Assembly: GCF_013284245.2 (NCBI RefSeq)
Contig: NZ_CP085876.1
Location: forward strand, 1,915,501 to 1,979,500
Source: Brevibacillus sp. DP1.3A
GTDB lineage: Bacteria; Bacillota; Bacilli; Brevibacillales; Brevibacillaceae
Length of the DNA: 64,000 bases
Reading direction: 5' to 3'
In this document: piece by piece, positions 8,371 to 16,943 of the stretch
Layout of the letters: each line of letters opens with the position of its first letter
How positions within the stretch are numbered: the first letter of the stretch is position 1
Notes under the pieces: model-generated
What the model was told of the DNA's origin: nothing
Databases searched by the model: none
What the model saw: only the letters and a program-made list of their open reading frames with translations
Made by a program: the position numbers and the translations under genes

Positions 8371-8919
8371 TTGAACAAAAAGCTTGGTCTCGTTGCACGC
8401 GCCAAGACCGGTGATTCAGAGGCATTCCAAATGCTCATGCACCAGGAAAAAGCAAATCTGTACAAGATGGCTTTCGTCTACACGCGCAACGAAGAGGATG
8501 CGCTGGAGGTTTTTCAGGAAACGGTCTATAAGGCTTTGATCTCCATTTCAACGGTAAAGGACGATCAATATTTTACGACATGGCTGACGCGAATTTTGAT
8601 TAACACGGCGATTGCCTATTTGGCTAAAAAGCGAAAGGTGATTTCGCTGAGTAAAGACATGATCGAAAATATGCGAGATACAGAAGGTGTAAGGCTGGAA
8701 GAACGAATAGACCTTTTGGAAGCAATGGAAGAGCTCGAAGAAAAGTATGTAACGGTTCTCTTGCTGCGATTTTATAAAGACTATTCTGTAAAGCAAATCG
8801 CTGCCTTGCTAGATTGCCCGGAAGGCACCGTGAAAACGAACATACACAGAGGTCTAACTCTATTAAGGAAGAAGCTGAAAGGGGAGTATTTCCATGAGAG
8901 AAAAAATTCATGCCTATAA
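8371..8919 (+). CDS. ECF RNA polymerase sigma factor
   Basis: A 182-residue extracytoplasmic-function sigma factor. Region 2 is seen in YKMAFVYTRNEEDALEVFQETVYKALI and FTTWLTRILINTAI; region 4 in EKYVTVLLLRFYKDYSVKQIAALLDCPEGTVKTNIHRGLTLL, the -35-recognising HTH. TTG at 8371 is chosen because AAAGGAGGGG precedes it closely; the upstream in-frame ATG at 8281 lies inside the preceding terminator. The stop overlaps the start of the anti-sigma gene by 26 bases, indicating translational coupling. The target regulon is unknown. Confidence 0.88.
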   Translation: MNKKLGLVARAKTGDSEAFQMLMHQEKANLYKMAFVYTRNEEDALEVFQETVYKALISISTVKDDQYFTTWLTRILINTAIAYLAKKRKVISLSKDMIENMRDTEGVRLEERIDLLEAMEELEEKYVTVLLLRFYKDYSVKQIAALLDCPEGTVKTNIHRGLTLLRKKLKGEYFHERKNSCL

Positions 8920-9967
8920 AGAGCAAGTAGATCGCATTCCGGTCCCTACAGAGAAGCTGGACGACATTATAACCAAAACGGTTCGAGAAGCATCGCCACA
9001 AAGAAAACGCCTAAACAAAAGGAAGCTGGTGTATAGCACAGGGGCTGCAGTCGTTGCTGTAGGTATCTTGTTTAGTTCAGCGACTGTCTCACCCGCTATG
9101 GCGAACCTCGTCTCCAAGGTGCCTTTGATCGGATCGATATTCGCTACTTACGGTGACAGCGGATTGAAGCAAGCGAGTGAAAAAGGCTTAACGACTGTCA
9201 TCGGCGAGTCGCAGGACGTGGGTGGCAATGCGATTACCGTCAATGAAGTCTACTATGATGGGACACGCTTTACGATTGGGTACACATTAGAAACGAAGGA
9301 AGCAGTCGGAGAGCATTATTTAGGCTCCTCACCAGATTTGACAGTGAACGGGGAAGCGTTTGGATACGCAGGAAGCAGCAAGCAAACACAAATCACTCCG
9401 ACGCTTGCGACCGGAATTGTCGATATCGACGCAATTAATGGCTTGCCTCAAGAGTTCAAGCTAGGGTTGAGCTTTCAGGGGGAGGACGGTAAGAAGTGGA
9501 GCTTCTCCCTACCAATCAGTGAACGTACAGATACGAAACGCATTCCGATTAATCACCAGCAACAAGCTGGAGGCATTGACCTGACCGTTTCGGATGTCAC
9601 AATGGGTCCAGCAGGGTTGGTTGTGAGCTTCCAGGCAGTAACCGAGGAAATTGGGTATTTATCGAGCTATTTGGAATTCAATGTGGTTGATGAAAAAGGG
9701 AACGAGCTGGGAGCGTATTCAGGCGGCAGCCAAGGTAAAAAGTCCGACGGCAAAGAGTATCTCACGGGTACAAGACGTTTTGACCCGGTGACAGCGGATG
9801 TAAAAGAATTAACGATCACGCCATATATGTCATTGCCTACGAACGGTGGCGGTGTCGAAATCGATGGTAAAGGGAAAGAAACCCTGATCCAATCGGCAAT
9901 CGAGACGATACAAAAGCATGGAAAGAACATCAAGTTCAATACGTTTACAATTTCCTTACAAAAATAA
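8894..9967 (+). CDS. Membrane anti-sigma factor, DUF4179 type
   Basis: A 357-residue single-pass membrane protein. A short basic cytoplasmic N-terminus (about 45 residues) that would hold the sigma factor is followed by one hydrophobic segment, VYSTGAAVVAVGILFSSATV (about residues 46-65), and a long extracytoplasmic domain with the DUF4179 pattern (GESQDVGGNAITVNEVYYDG, then a beta-rich C-terminus). It overlaps the upstream ECF sigma gene and is inferred to sequester it until an envelope signal is received. The start has GGGGAG just upstream. It lacks a classic HxxxCxxC zinc anti-sigma motif. Confidence 0.8.
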   Translation: MREKIHAYKEQVDRIPVPTEKLDDIITKTVREASPQRKRLNKRKLVYSTGAAVVAVGILFSSATVSPAMANLVSKVPLIGSIFATYGDSGLKQASEKGLTTVIGESQDVGGNAITVNEVYYDGTRFTIGYTLETKEAVGEHYLGSSPDLTVNGEAFGYAGSSKQTQITPTLATGIVDIDAINGLPQEFKLGLSFQGEDGKKWSFSLPISERTDTKRIPINHQQQAGGIDLTVSDVTMGPAGLVVSFQAVTEEIGYLSSYLEFNVVDEKGNELGAYSGGSQGKKSDGKEYLTGTRRFDPVTADVKELTITPYMSLPTNGGGVEIDGKGKETLIQSAIETIQKHGKNIKFNTFTISLQK

Positions 9968-9975
9968 AACCACAT

Positions 9976-10014
9976 AAAAAAGCGTCCCTCCACGTACTGG
10001 AGCGACGCTTTTTT
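9976..10014. terminator. Bidirectional terminator between the anti-sigma gene and yfkK-like gene
   Basis: AAAAAAGCGTC / GACGCTTTTTT, an 11-bp stem with A and T runs on both sides, so it can serve both converging genes. Confidence 0.85.
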
Positions 10015-10032
10015 ACTTGATCAGGGCAAAAA

Positions 10033-10263
10033 CTAGGATTGTTTTCTCATTGCACCCAGCTCTTCAACGATGGCGGTCATTTCATTGATGCCAAACGCTG
10101 CTTTTTTCTGCACCATGTTGTACAGGTACAGCAAATCCTCGTAATGAACGAGATCGAAATCCTCCGGGCGCATCACCGCTGTATTCGCCATGTTCAGCTT
10201 TGCTTTGATGCCCTCAATGATAACGGCCAGGTTTTCTACAGTAGGTTGATTCAGGTCAGCCAT
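10033..10263 (-). CDS. UPF0435/DUF1128 protein (YfkK-like)
   Basis: A 76-residue small cytoplasmic protein matching the Firmicute UPF0435 family (B. subtilis YfkK) in length and in the segments VENLAVIIEGIKAKLNMAN and DFDLVHYEDLLYLYNMVQ. The function of the family is unknown. GAGGAGAG precedes the ATG. It lies directly downstream of the U32 gene on the same strand (31-base gap), so the two are probably co-transcribed. Confidence 0.85.
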   Translation of the reverse strand: MADLNQPTVENLAVIIEGIKAKLNMANTAVMRPEDFDLVHYEDLLYLYNMVQKKAAFGINEMTAIVEELGAMRKQS

Positions 10264-10294
10264 ACTTTCTCTCTCCTCTCGACAAAGCTGGTAT

Positions 10295-12787
10295 TTATTT
10301 CGTCAGTTGCCCACGTGTGACGCCCAACTGGTTGGTAGCCTTCAGAGTACGCCATACGTGTGTACCGCTAACTTCTCCGCGCAATGCCTTGCGATACAGA
10401 CTGATTACCTCTTTCACGCGCTCTGGCTCTTCTTCCAAAAACTCGATGCGGTAGCTGCCGACATTTAGAGAGCGGAACTCACTCAAGTACTCAGCACCGG
10501 ACTGATCAATCGCGTTATAAACGGTATTGCGGCAACCGGTATCGACACGTATAGGGTGAGAGAAACCGACGCGGTCTTTCAAGGAAATGCGGGAGGTCTC
10601 ACATGGAGTTCCACAGTTTGTATGATCAGTACCTTCACTCATGAATGTGCAGTATACGCAGTGCTCGGTGTGGAACATCGGCATGTGCTGGTGGATAACC
10701 AGCTCCATGTTCGCAGCATTCGAGCGGCTGAGCAGATCGACCATCTGCTGGATGTTCAGATCGTACGATGGCGTGACGAGCTCAAGACCTGATGCAAGGA
10801 ACAGCTCAACTGCCTTGTGGTTCGCGACATTCAAGGAGAAATCGCCAATCAGTGGAATGTCGATTTCACCACGACGGGACAAGTAGTAATAGAGTGCTCC
10901 CGTATTGCGCACCAGAATAGCGTCTGGCTTGCTTTTCGCGATCAGGGCAAGGACACCGTTTTCATCCGGCATATGAATGCGCATCGTAGCAATCCCGATC
11001 TTTTTCCCGTACTTATGGGCCAGCTTAACACCCTCTGGATACTGCTTGACGAATTCAAAGTCAGCGTAGAGGAAGTCCACATCTGTTTGCGCGGCTGCCT
11101 CCAATTGCTCAAGCGAGCGGCACAGTGCTGTCAGGAGCGGCTTTTCCACTGGTTTTCTCGTTGGTACGTCCGCGTATACATTGATATCGTGATGGTGGTA
11201 AATCGGCGGCTTGGAACGCAGGAACACGAGCTGTTCTACTGCGTCACGACGCATGCGGTTCAATTCACTGACAGGTACGATGAGATCCCCTTCGAGATCG
11301 ACAGTCAGATCGTGAGCTTCCAGGTGGAAAATGGTTCCGCCCAGACGGCTTAGTTGATCGTGCAGCAACTCAGCCGTCAGAGGACGCTTCAAAGCAGTCT
11401 CCAGTAGTACCTCAGAAGGAACACTGACAGCGTGATTCGCCTGTTTATCCACCCAAGTGACGCTGAGCTTTTCACCCAGCTTGCCGCTTACGTGAACGGA
11501 CAGCGGGAAGGTGCGATAAGGCTTTTCCGTCTCGAACGTTTTGCGCAGGCGACGATCCAGCTCAGGATCGCTCGTCTTCCATACGCGGTCACCGACGTGA
11601 AGACGCTTCAGATTCACGTCATTGCGTCCCATGACGATTTCGTACAGGCCTTTGGAAACTTCGCCTTCTACTTTTTTACTGCGGATCAAAATATCGTAAA
11701 TGCGACCGCCTTCTTCTTTTTGTGTGGGGTCACCCGCGTCGAACACGATTCCGTCTCCGCGTTTGACAGGAGCAGTGATTTCTACCAAAACGCCTGTAGG
11801 AAGCAGTTTTTTCACAGTTCCCAAAAACACACCGCGGCTTTTCGGGAACGATCCATCTACGAGCTGCTTGTTGTTTGTCCCGGTCAAAAATCCGTGTGTA
11901 AACCCGCGAGAGAAGCTTTGTTGCAGCTCACGTACTTCTACCTCGGATGGTCCCGTATCTTGTCCGGCAAAATAACGCTCGATGGCGGCATTGTATTTGC
12001 TCACGACGTTTGCAACATACTCAGGTGTTTTCAGGCGGCCTTCAATTTTAAAGGAAGTCACGCCAGCCTCGATCAGCTCAGGAACCAAATCGATAGCAGC
12101 CAAGTCCTTCGGGGATAGCACGTAAGCGATATTCCCCATTTCCTTTTGCACACCGTCTACCATCAGGTCATACGGCAAACGACAGGCTTGGGCACACTCC
12201 CCGCGGTTTGCCGAGCGTCCACCCCACATTTCCGAGGTCAGACATTGTCCGGAATAAGAAACGCACAAGGCACCGTGGACGAATACTTCCATCGGCAGCT
12301 TTGCTTTTTCTCCGATTTTTTTGATCTCTTTTAATGAATTTTCACGACCGAGTACGACGCGTTCCATATCAAACGGCTTCGTGAACTCCACCGCTTCTGG
12401 CGAAGTAATCGTCATTTGTGTAGAGCCGTGAATCGGGAAGTCTGGAGAAATCTCACGGATCATCTTTACAAGACCGAGGTCTTGTACGATCACAGCGTCT
12501 ACTCCAGCGTGAATACAGGCGTCAATCAGCTCGCGTGCATCCTCTAGTTCATTTTCAAATACGAGAATATTAAAGGTAAGGAAGCCCTTTACCCCGTACA
12601 TGTGCAAATAAGCCATAATCTCAGGCAGTTCCGCCATTTGAAAGTTCTCAGCACGAGCACGCGCGTTGAACTTTTCTACCCCAAAAAAGATGGCATTGGC
12701 TCCGTTGGCCACGGCTGCCTTCAAACAGTCCCAGTTACCAGCAGGAGCCAACAGCTCGATATCTTCACGTTTTATACCATTTCGCAT
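10295..12787 (-). CDS. Large U32 family protein (RlhA/TrhP-like, DUF3656-type C-terminus)
   Basis: An 830-residue member of the U32 family. Originally called collagenases, characterised U32 proteins (RlhA, TrhP, UbiU/UbiV) are iron-sulfur proteins acting in RNA or quinone hydroxylation. The N-terminal barrel starts IELLAPAGNWDCLKAAVANG; the family cysteine pattern appears as QCL...GECAQAC. A second cysteine-rich block (EHCVYC...NCGTPCE) lies near the C-terminus. The length is well above the short YrrN/YrrO types and matches the long RlhA-like class, so rRNA modification is the preferred guess. The start at 12787 uses GGAGGT 12 bases upstream; an in-frame ATG at 12835 lacks a site. Confidence 0.82.
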   Translation of the reverse strand: MRNGIKREDIELLAPAGNWDCLKAAVANGANAIFFGVEKFNARARAENFQMAELPEIMAYLHMYGVKGFLTFNILVFENELEDARELIDACIHAGVDAVIVQDLGLVKMIREISPDFPIHGSTQMTITSPEAVEFTKPFDMERVVLGRENSLKEIKKIGEKAKLPMEVFVHGALCVSYSGQCLTSEMWGGRSANRGECAQACRLPYDLMVDGVQKEMGNIAYVLSPKDLAAIDLVPELIEAGVTSFKIEGRLKTPEYVANVVSKYNAAIERYFAGQDTGPSEVEVRELQQSFSRGFTHGFLTGTNNKQLVDGSFPKSRGVFLGTVKKLLPTGVLVEITAPVKRGDGIVFDAGDPTQKEEGGRIYDILIRSKKVEGEVSKGLYEIVMGRNDVNLKRLHVGDRVWKTSDPELDRRLRKTFETEKPYRTFPLSVHVSGKLGEKLSVTWVDKQANHAVSVPSEVLLETALKRPLTAELLHDQLSRLGGTIFHLEAHDLTVDLEGDLIVPVSELNRMRRDAVEQLVFLRSKPPIYHHHDINVYADVPTRKPVEKPLLTALCRSLEQLEAAAQTDVDFLYADFEFVKQYPEGVKLAHKYGKKIGIATMRIHMPDENGVLALIAKSKPDAILVRNTGALYYYLSRRGEIDIPLIGDFSLNVANHKAVELFLASGLELVTPSYDLNIQQMVDLLSRSNAANMELVIHQHMPMFHTEHCVYCTFMSEGTDHTNCGTPCETSRISLKDRVGFSHPIRVDTGCRNTVYNAIDQSGAEYLSEFRSLNVGSYRIEFLEEEPERVKEVISLYRKALRGEVSGTHVWRTLKATNQLGVTRGQLTK

Positions 12788-12969
12788 GTGTATGTCATTA
12801 CCTCCAAGGTCTTCAAACAAGCTCTTCTTCATCATAGGGAAATGTGCTGGTCACCGCAACAAAAACATCCTTTCTGCCAGATGTTGAAAATGTGCCTTCC
12901 AGAAAGACACCTAGTGATGGTATTCTGTAAGAAAAATCGAAATATTCTAAGAGCCAGGGGAACCGATAT

Positions 12970-14298
12970 ATGTTAATCATCAAAGACATTTTGCTGCAAT
13001 TACTGTTCGTTATCGTCCCTGTTTTGCTGTATAGAAATGTTTGGCTGGGGCGATCAACCTCGAACAAGATAAGTGTCAAGTCATCAATGGTTATCGTTTG
13101 TAGCTCGATCAGTGTCATTTTTGCCATGAGCTTTCCAGTACAACTCAGTAATGGTATGGCGTACGATTTACGCTCGATACCGATCATTATTACCATTTTA
13201 TATGCGGGATATATCCCGGGCATTTTGACGATTTTGGTGATGTTTGTCGTAAGGATCGTTCTGGGTGGCGATGGCGTTCTCATAACGATTCTTGGAACCA
13301 TGGTCTATGCGATCATACCGTTTTTGTTGGTCAATCGTTGGTATGGCTACTCTTTACGAAAAAAACTAGGGGTCGTCCTCTTGATCGGATGCTTGAAGCA
13401 GCTATCCATCTTCGGTGGAGGGATGGTTGTTTTGATCTGGAGAGGGTTCCCGTTGTCCATCATTAACAATTATTTGGAGCCGCTAGTGGAAATCGGCTAC
13501 CTCAGTTTGATCGTACAAGGTGCGGCTGTTTATTTCATCGAGTTTATTCGAGAATCTCATATTATCCGCAAGCAAGTCGAACGTTCGGAAAAGCTGAACC
13601 TGATCAGCGAGCTGGCAGCCAGTGTCGCCCATGAAGTGCGTAATCCACTCACGGTGGTACGAGGCTTTGTCCAATTGTTGCGTGAGGAGACGAATCCGAA
13701 AAACATTGAATACATCCGATTGGTCTTAAATGAACTTGATCGGGCTGAATTTATCATTTCCGACTATTTAAATCTGGCCAAGCCTCATTCTGAGACGCTA
13801 GAGCGACTGGAGATTGCGCATACCGTGAAAGAAGTGACCGCCATCATGTCCTCTTACAGCGTCATGAACCGAGTGGAAATCGCCTGTGAGACCGAGCCGG
13901 GCCTATTCGTTGATTGCAACGCCGTTAAGCTCAAGCAAGCGTTGATGAATCTGATGAAAAACGGTATCGAATCGATGGAACTAGGTGGCGTACTGCACGT
14001 CACCGTACAAGCAGCCGGAAACTATCATGTGATTTCCATCAAGGATGAGGGAGAGGGGATGACGCCAGAGCAGATTGAACAGATTGGGCTGCCTTTTTAT
14101 TCTACAAAGGAAAAAGGGACAGGTCTCGGATTGATGGTAACCTGCCGGATCATCGAGGCGATGCAAGGGACGATTTACTTTCAAAGTGAACACGGGCACG
14201 GAACGCAGGTGACGATTCAACTGCCTGCTGTGTATACGACCGAAAAAGGAGGCGAACATGGACAAAGACCAAGAGGTGTGGGAGCGACTCTTTCATGA
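12970..14298 (+). CDS. Sensor histidine kinase with 5TM-LYT-type membrane domain
   Basis: A 442-residue membrane kinase. The first about 190 residues hold six or so hydrophobic segments of the 5TMR-LYT type (SNGMAYDLRSIPIIITILYAGYIPG region). These are followed by HisKA with the phospho-accepting His221 in ASVAHEVRNPLTVVRGF and an HATPase domain (N box NLMKNGIESM, G1 DEGEGMT, G2 GTGLGLM near residue 385). The architecture resembles the KinB sporulation kinase. No response regulator gene is adjacent. Its 3' end overlaps the next small gene by 41 bases, and an OppA-type lipoprotein gene follows, suggesting a sensing operon. Confidence 0.85.
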   Translation: MLIIKDILLQLLFVIVPVLLYRNVWLGRSTSNKISVKSSMVIVCSSISVIFAMSFPVQLSNGMAYDLRSIPIIITILYAGYIPGILTILVMFVVRIVLGGDGVLITILGTMVYAIIPFLLVNRWYGYSLRKKLGVVLLIGCLKQLSIFGGGMVVLIWRGFPLSIINNYLEPLVEIGYLSLIVQGAAVYFIEFIRESHIIRKQVERSEKLNLISELAASVAHEVRNPLTVVRGFVQLLREETNPKNIEYIRLVLNELDRAEFIISDYLNLAKPHSETLERLEIAHTVKEVTAIMSSYSVMNRVEIACETEPGLFVDCNAVKLKQALMNLMKNGIESMELGGVLHVTVQAAGNYHVISIKDEGEGMTPEQIEQIGLPFYSTKEKGTGLGLMVTCRIIEAMQGTIYFQSEHGHGTQVTIQLPAVYTTEKGGEHGQRPRGVGATLS

Positions 14299-14431
14299 GT
14301 TGGCAGTAATCAGAAGCGAATTAAAAGCGTTCAAGCTCGAAACACGTGCAGAGCTCTATCAAATCAAAAGCGAGCTGAAAGAATGGCAGCAGCGAGAAGA
14401 ACAGCGAAGGCTCCCGAACGAAGGGGAATAA
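14258..14431 (+). CDS. Small charged coiled-coil protein (57 aa) between kinase and oppA
   Basis: An ATG preceded by AAAGGAGGCGAAC opens a 57-codon frame overlapping the kinase 3' end by 41 bases and stopping 3 bases before the OppA gene. The product begins MDKDQEVWERLFHELAVIRS and is almost entirely predicted helix, very rich in Glu, Lys, Arg and Leu with heptad-like spacing and no membrane segment. I do not recognise a family. The strong ribosome binding site and tight overlaps make it a credible gene; its role, perhaps coupling to the kinase, is guesswork. Confidence 0.65.
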   Translation: MDKDQEVWERLFHELAVIRSELKAFKLETRAELYQIKSELKEWQQREEQRRLPNEGE

Positions 14432-14434
14432 ATC

Positions 14435-16111
14435 ATGCGACGTTCCGCAAACCGATGGTGGAAAAAAACAGGAAAAGCTATTTTCGCAGCAGGCTTGGCT
14501 TTAGCGCTTGCTGCATGCGGACAACCACAGGAAGCCGCAAAGCCTACCACACAACCAACGACAGAAGCTACACCAGCTAATGCATCTGAGCAACCCGAAC
14601 AAGTACTCAGATTGAATAACTTTACAGAACCGCTTTCTCTTCATCCCGGACTCATTTCGGATGTTTGGTCATCCAATGTTATTTTTCAGACGTTTGAGGG
14701 GCTGACACGCATTGACGACAAGGGCGTTCCACAGCCCGCCATGGCCCAGGAAATCAAGGCATCAGATGATTTGTTGACGTACACCTTCACGATTCGCGAC
14801 AATGCGAAGTGGTCGAACGGCGATCCGGTAACCGCGCACGATTTTGAAAACGCCTGGAAATGGGCACTCGATTCCAAAAACGGTTCCCAGTATGCCTATC
14901 AGTTGTTTTATGTAAAAAATGCAGAGGCGGCCTTTGCTGGCAAAGCGAAGCCCGAAGAAATCGGGGTCAAGGCAACAGATGACAAGACACTGGTCGTCCA
15001 ACTGGAAAACCCGACGCCGTTTTTTCTGGAGCTGACGGCTTTTTACAGCTACTTTCCGCTGAATACCAAAGTGGTGAAAGACAATCCGGACTGGGCGAAG
15101 GAAGCAGGACCAGCCTACACCTCGAATGGACCGTTCAAACTCGCTACGTGGGAGCATAAAACCAAGCTGACGCTTGCGAAAAACGAGCATTATTGGGACG
15201 CCGACGCTGTCAAGCTGACCAAAATCGAAATGAATATGATCAATGACGCGAATACAGAGCTGTCGATGCTGGAGGGCGGCGATCTCGATTGGGCAGGTGC
15301 TCCGACTGGCAATCTTCCGCTCGACGCGATGCCGACCTTGAAGGAAAAAGGATTGCTGGTGATCACGCCAAAAGCCGGTACGTATTGGTATGAATTCAAC
15401 ACAGAGCAGAAGCCTTTCCACAACAAAAAAATTCGCCAAGCCTTTTCATACGCGATCAACCGGAAAGACATCGTGGAGAACATCACGCAGGGAGGGGAAT
15501 TGGTTGCGACAGCCGTGGTGCCGCCTACGATGTTTGCTGAGAACGAGCAAGGCTTGTTTACAGACAACGACATAGAAAAAGCCAAGCAGCTGTTGGCGGA
15601 AGGCATGAAGGAAGAAGGGTACGCCAGCGTCGAACAACTCCCGCCGATTACACTGTCCTATAATACGGAGGAAGCACAGACCAAAATCGCGCAAGCTGTA
15701 CAGGATATGTGGCAAAAAAACTTGGGTGTGCACGTCAAGCTGGAGAATCAGGAATGGAATGTCTACTATGAAAACGTGAAAAACGGGAAGTACCAAGTAG
15801 CACGGATGGGGTGGACGGGGGATTTCAACGATCCGATCAACTTCCTGGAAATATTCCGAACGAAGGAAGGCAACAACCATACTCGTTGGGAGAATCGTCA
15901 ATATGCCGATCTATTGGCGGCTTCTGCCAAGGAGAAGGATGCTGCCAAACGAAAAGCGATTTTGCAAGAGGCTGAGAAAATCTTGGTGGACGAAATGCCA
16001 GTCATTCCGTTTTACTTTAAGTCTACGGTGTATGCGCAGAACCCCAAGTTGAAAGGCGTAGTCATTTCAGGTTTGGGATACGCGCAGTACAAATGGGCGT
16101 ATTTCGAATAA
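14435..16111 (+). CDS. OppA-family peptide-binding lipoprotein
   Basis: A 558-residue SBP_bac_5 (cluster C) solute-binding protein. The N-terminus is a lipoprotein signal with an LAAC lipobox (Cys about residue 29), followed by a Thr/Pro/Ala-rich linker. Family markers include LDPL-like positioning, SDDLLTYTFTIRDNAKWSNGDPVTAHDFENAWKWAL in segments, and the conserved IRQAFSYAINRKDIV. It binds oligopeptides outside the membrane, normally for an Opp permease, but no permease or ATPase genes are adjacent. Its place downstream of a histidine kinase suggests either an orphan binding protein sharing Opp components or a sensory accessory. Confidence 0.88.
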   Translation: MRRSANRWWKKTGKAIFAAGLALALAACGQPQEAAKPTTQPTTEATPANASEQPEQVLRLNNFTEPLSLHPGLISDVWSSNVIFQTFEGLTRIDDKGVPQPAMAQEIKASDDLLTYTFTIRDNAKWSNGDPVTAHDFENAWKWALDSKNGSQYAYQLFYVKNAEAAFAGKAKPEEIGVKATDDKTLVVQLENPTPFFLELTAFYSYFPLNTKVVKDNPDWAKEAGPAYTSNGPFKLATWEHKTKLTLAKNEHYWDADAVKLTKIEMNMINDANTELSMLEGGDLDWAGAPTGNLPLDAMPTLKEKGLLVITPKAGTYWYEFNTEQKPFHNKKIRQAFSYAINRKDIVENITQGGELVATAVVPPTMFAENEQGLFTDNDIEKAKQLLAEGMKEEGYASVEQLPPITLSYNTEEAQTKIAQAVQDMWQKNLGVHVKLENQEWNVYYENVKNGKYQVARMGWTGDFNDPINFLEIFRTKEGNNHTRWENRQYADLLAASAKEKDAAKRKAILQEAEKILVDEMPVIPFYFKSTVYAQNPKLKGVVISGLGYAQYKWAYFE

Positions 16112-16126
16112 ATCATAAGTAGTCAC

Positions 16127-16174
16127 ATTCGAAGGGCTGGTCAGTCGGATTATTCCACGACCAGCCCTTCGAAT
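16127..16174. repeat. Long inverted repeat at the 3' junction of oppA and tetR genes
   Basis: A 16-bp perfect stem, ATTCGAAGGGCTGGTC / GACCAGCCCTTCGAAT. The right arm lies within the last codons of the minus-strand TetR gene. It would form a very stable hairpin in either transcript but has no T run on either side, so it may be a transcript-stabilising hairpin or a weak convergent terminator. Confidence 0.7.
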
Positions 16175-16743
16175 ACGATAGAGACCTTCTCTTCCATGAT
16201 TTCTTCGAGTGCCCAGGCGCCTTCGCTGCGTACCCAATCATAAAGAGCGTTATAGTAAATGTTTTCCAACATGTTCGCAGCTACAAGAGGGTTGAATTTG
16301 CTTTTCAATTGATTCTTTTCTTGCGCTTCTTCAATCAGGTCAGCGAATAGTTGACGCAATTCAAAGTACATGTTCTTTTCATTCTCAAGCACTTTCCGAT
16401 GTTTCATCGAGGATTCTACGACGACTTTGATGAAATCGAAATTGGTGATGGTGACTTCATTCATGATCTTGTAGATCCGCAGAACCTTCGACTTGCATTC
16501 GTCACCATAATCCCACTCTTCCCGGCGCTCCTCGATTTCATGCAGACGCTCATATCCCCAGTTAGCGAGAATGGCTTCCTTTGAAGTGAAATGCAGAAAG
16601 ATCGTACCGCGTGCAACATCCGCTTCTTCGGAAATCATGTCGATTGTGGTTGCTTCAAAGCCGTGCGTTTTGAAGAGCTTGATGGCAGCATTGAAGATTT
16701 TTTCGCGAGTTTCGCGCTTTTTCCGTTCCCGTCTCGTCGTCAA
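16150..16743 (-). CDS. TetR/AcrR family transcriptional regulator
   Basis: A 197-residue repressor. The N-terminal HTH is clear (KIFNAAIKLFKTHGFEATTIDMISEEADVARGTIFLHFTSKEAILANW); the C-terminal ligand domain is of unknown specificity. The start codon is TTG at 16743, supported by AAGGAGGTG eight bases upstream. The basic N-terminal run TTRRERKKRETRE is typical. The gene converges with oppA and diverges from the GNAT gene, so it may act on itself, on an unlinked gene, or on the GNAT promoter. Confidence 0.88.
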   Translation of the reverse strand: MTTRRERKKRETREKIFNAAIKLFKTHGFEATTIDMISEEADVARGTIFLHFTSKEAILANWGYERLHEIEERREEWDYGDECKSKVLRIYKIMNEVTITNFDFIKVVVESSMKHRKVLENEKNMYFELRQLFADLIEEAQEKNQLKSKFNPLVAANMLENIYYNALYDWVRSEGAWALEEIMEEKVSIVFEGLVVE

Positions 16744-16868
16744 GTATGTAGCACCTCCTTATAAACTCGTACGCTTGATTATAACACAACGGTTACCTAA
16801 CAAAAGAATAGTTCATGCAATTACGCATAATTTAGGTGAAAAAAGGATAGACTTCTGCGAAGCTCGAA

Positions 16869-16902
16869 TGTATATTTATATACTATAATGAATAAATATT
16901 AA
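16869..16902 (+). promoter_or_regulatory. Tandem ARG boxes overlapping a -10 element
   Basis: Two sites, TGTATATTTATATA (16869-16882) and TGAATAAATATTAA (16889-16902), each match the ArgR/AhrC consensus TGNATWWWWATNCA at all but one position and are centred 20 bases apart. TATAAT (16884-16889) sits between and touching them, so occupancy would block the promoter of the GNAT gene at 16944. Identification is by consensus matching by eye. Confidence 0.6.
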
Positions 16903-16943
16903 ATCATACCAGGCTCGAAATGCATGGGGTGGAGGAGAGTAAA

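Noticed and set aside
16813-16826. ATGC...GCAT dyad as operator of the TetR protein at 16150
   Set aside because: Short arms with poor inner symmetry; not strong enough to list as an operator.
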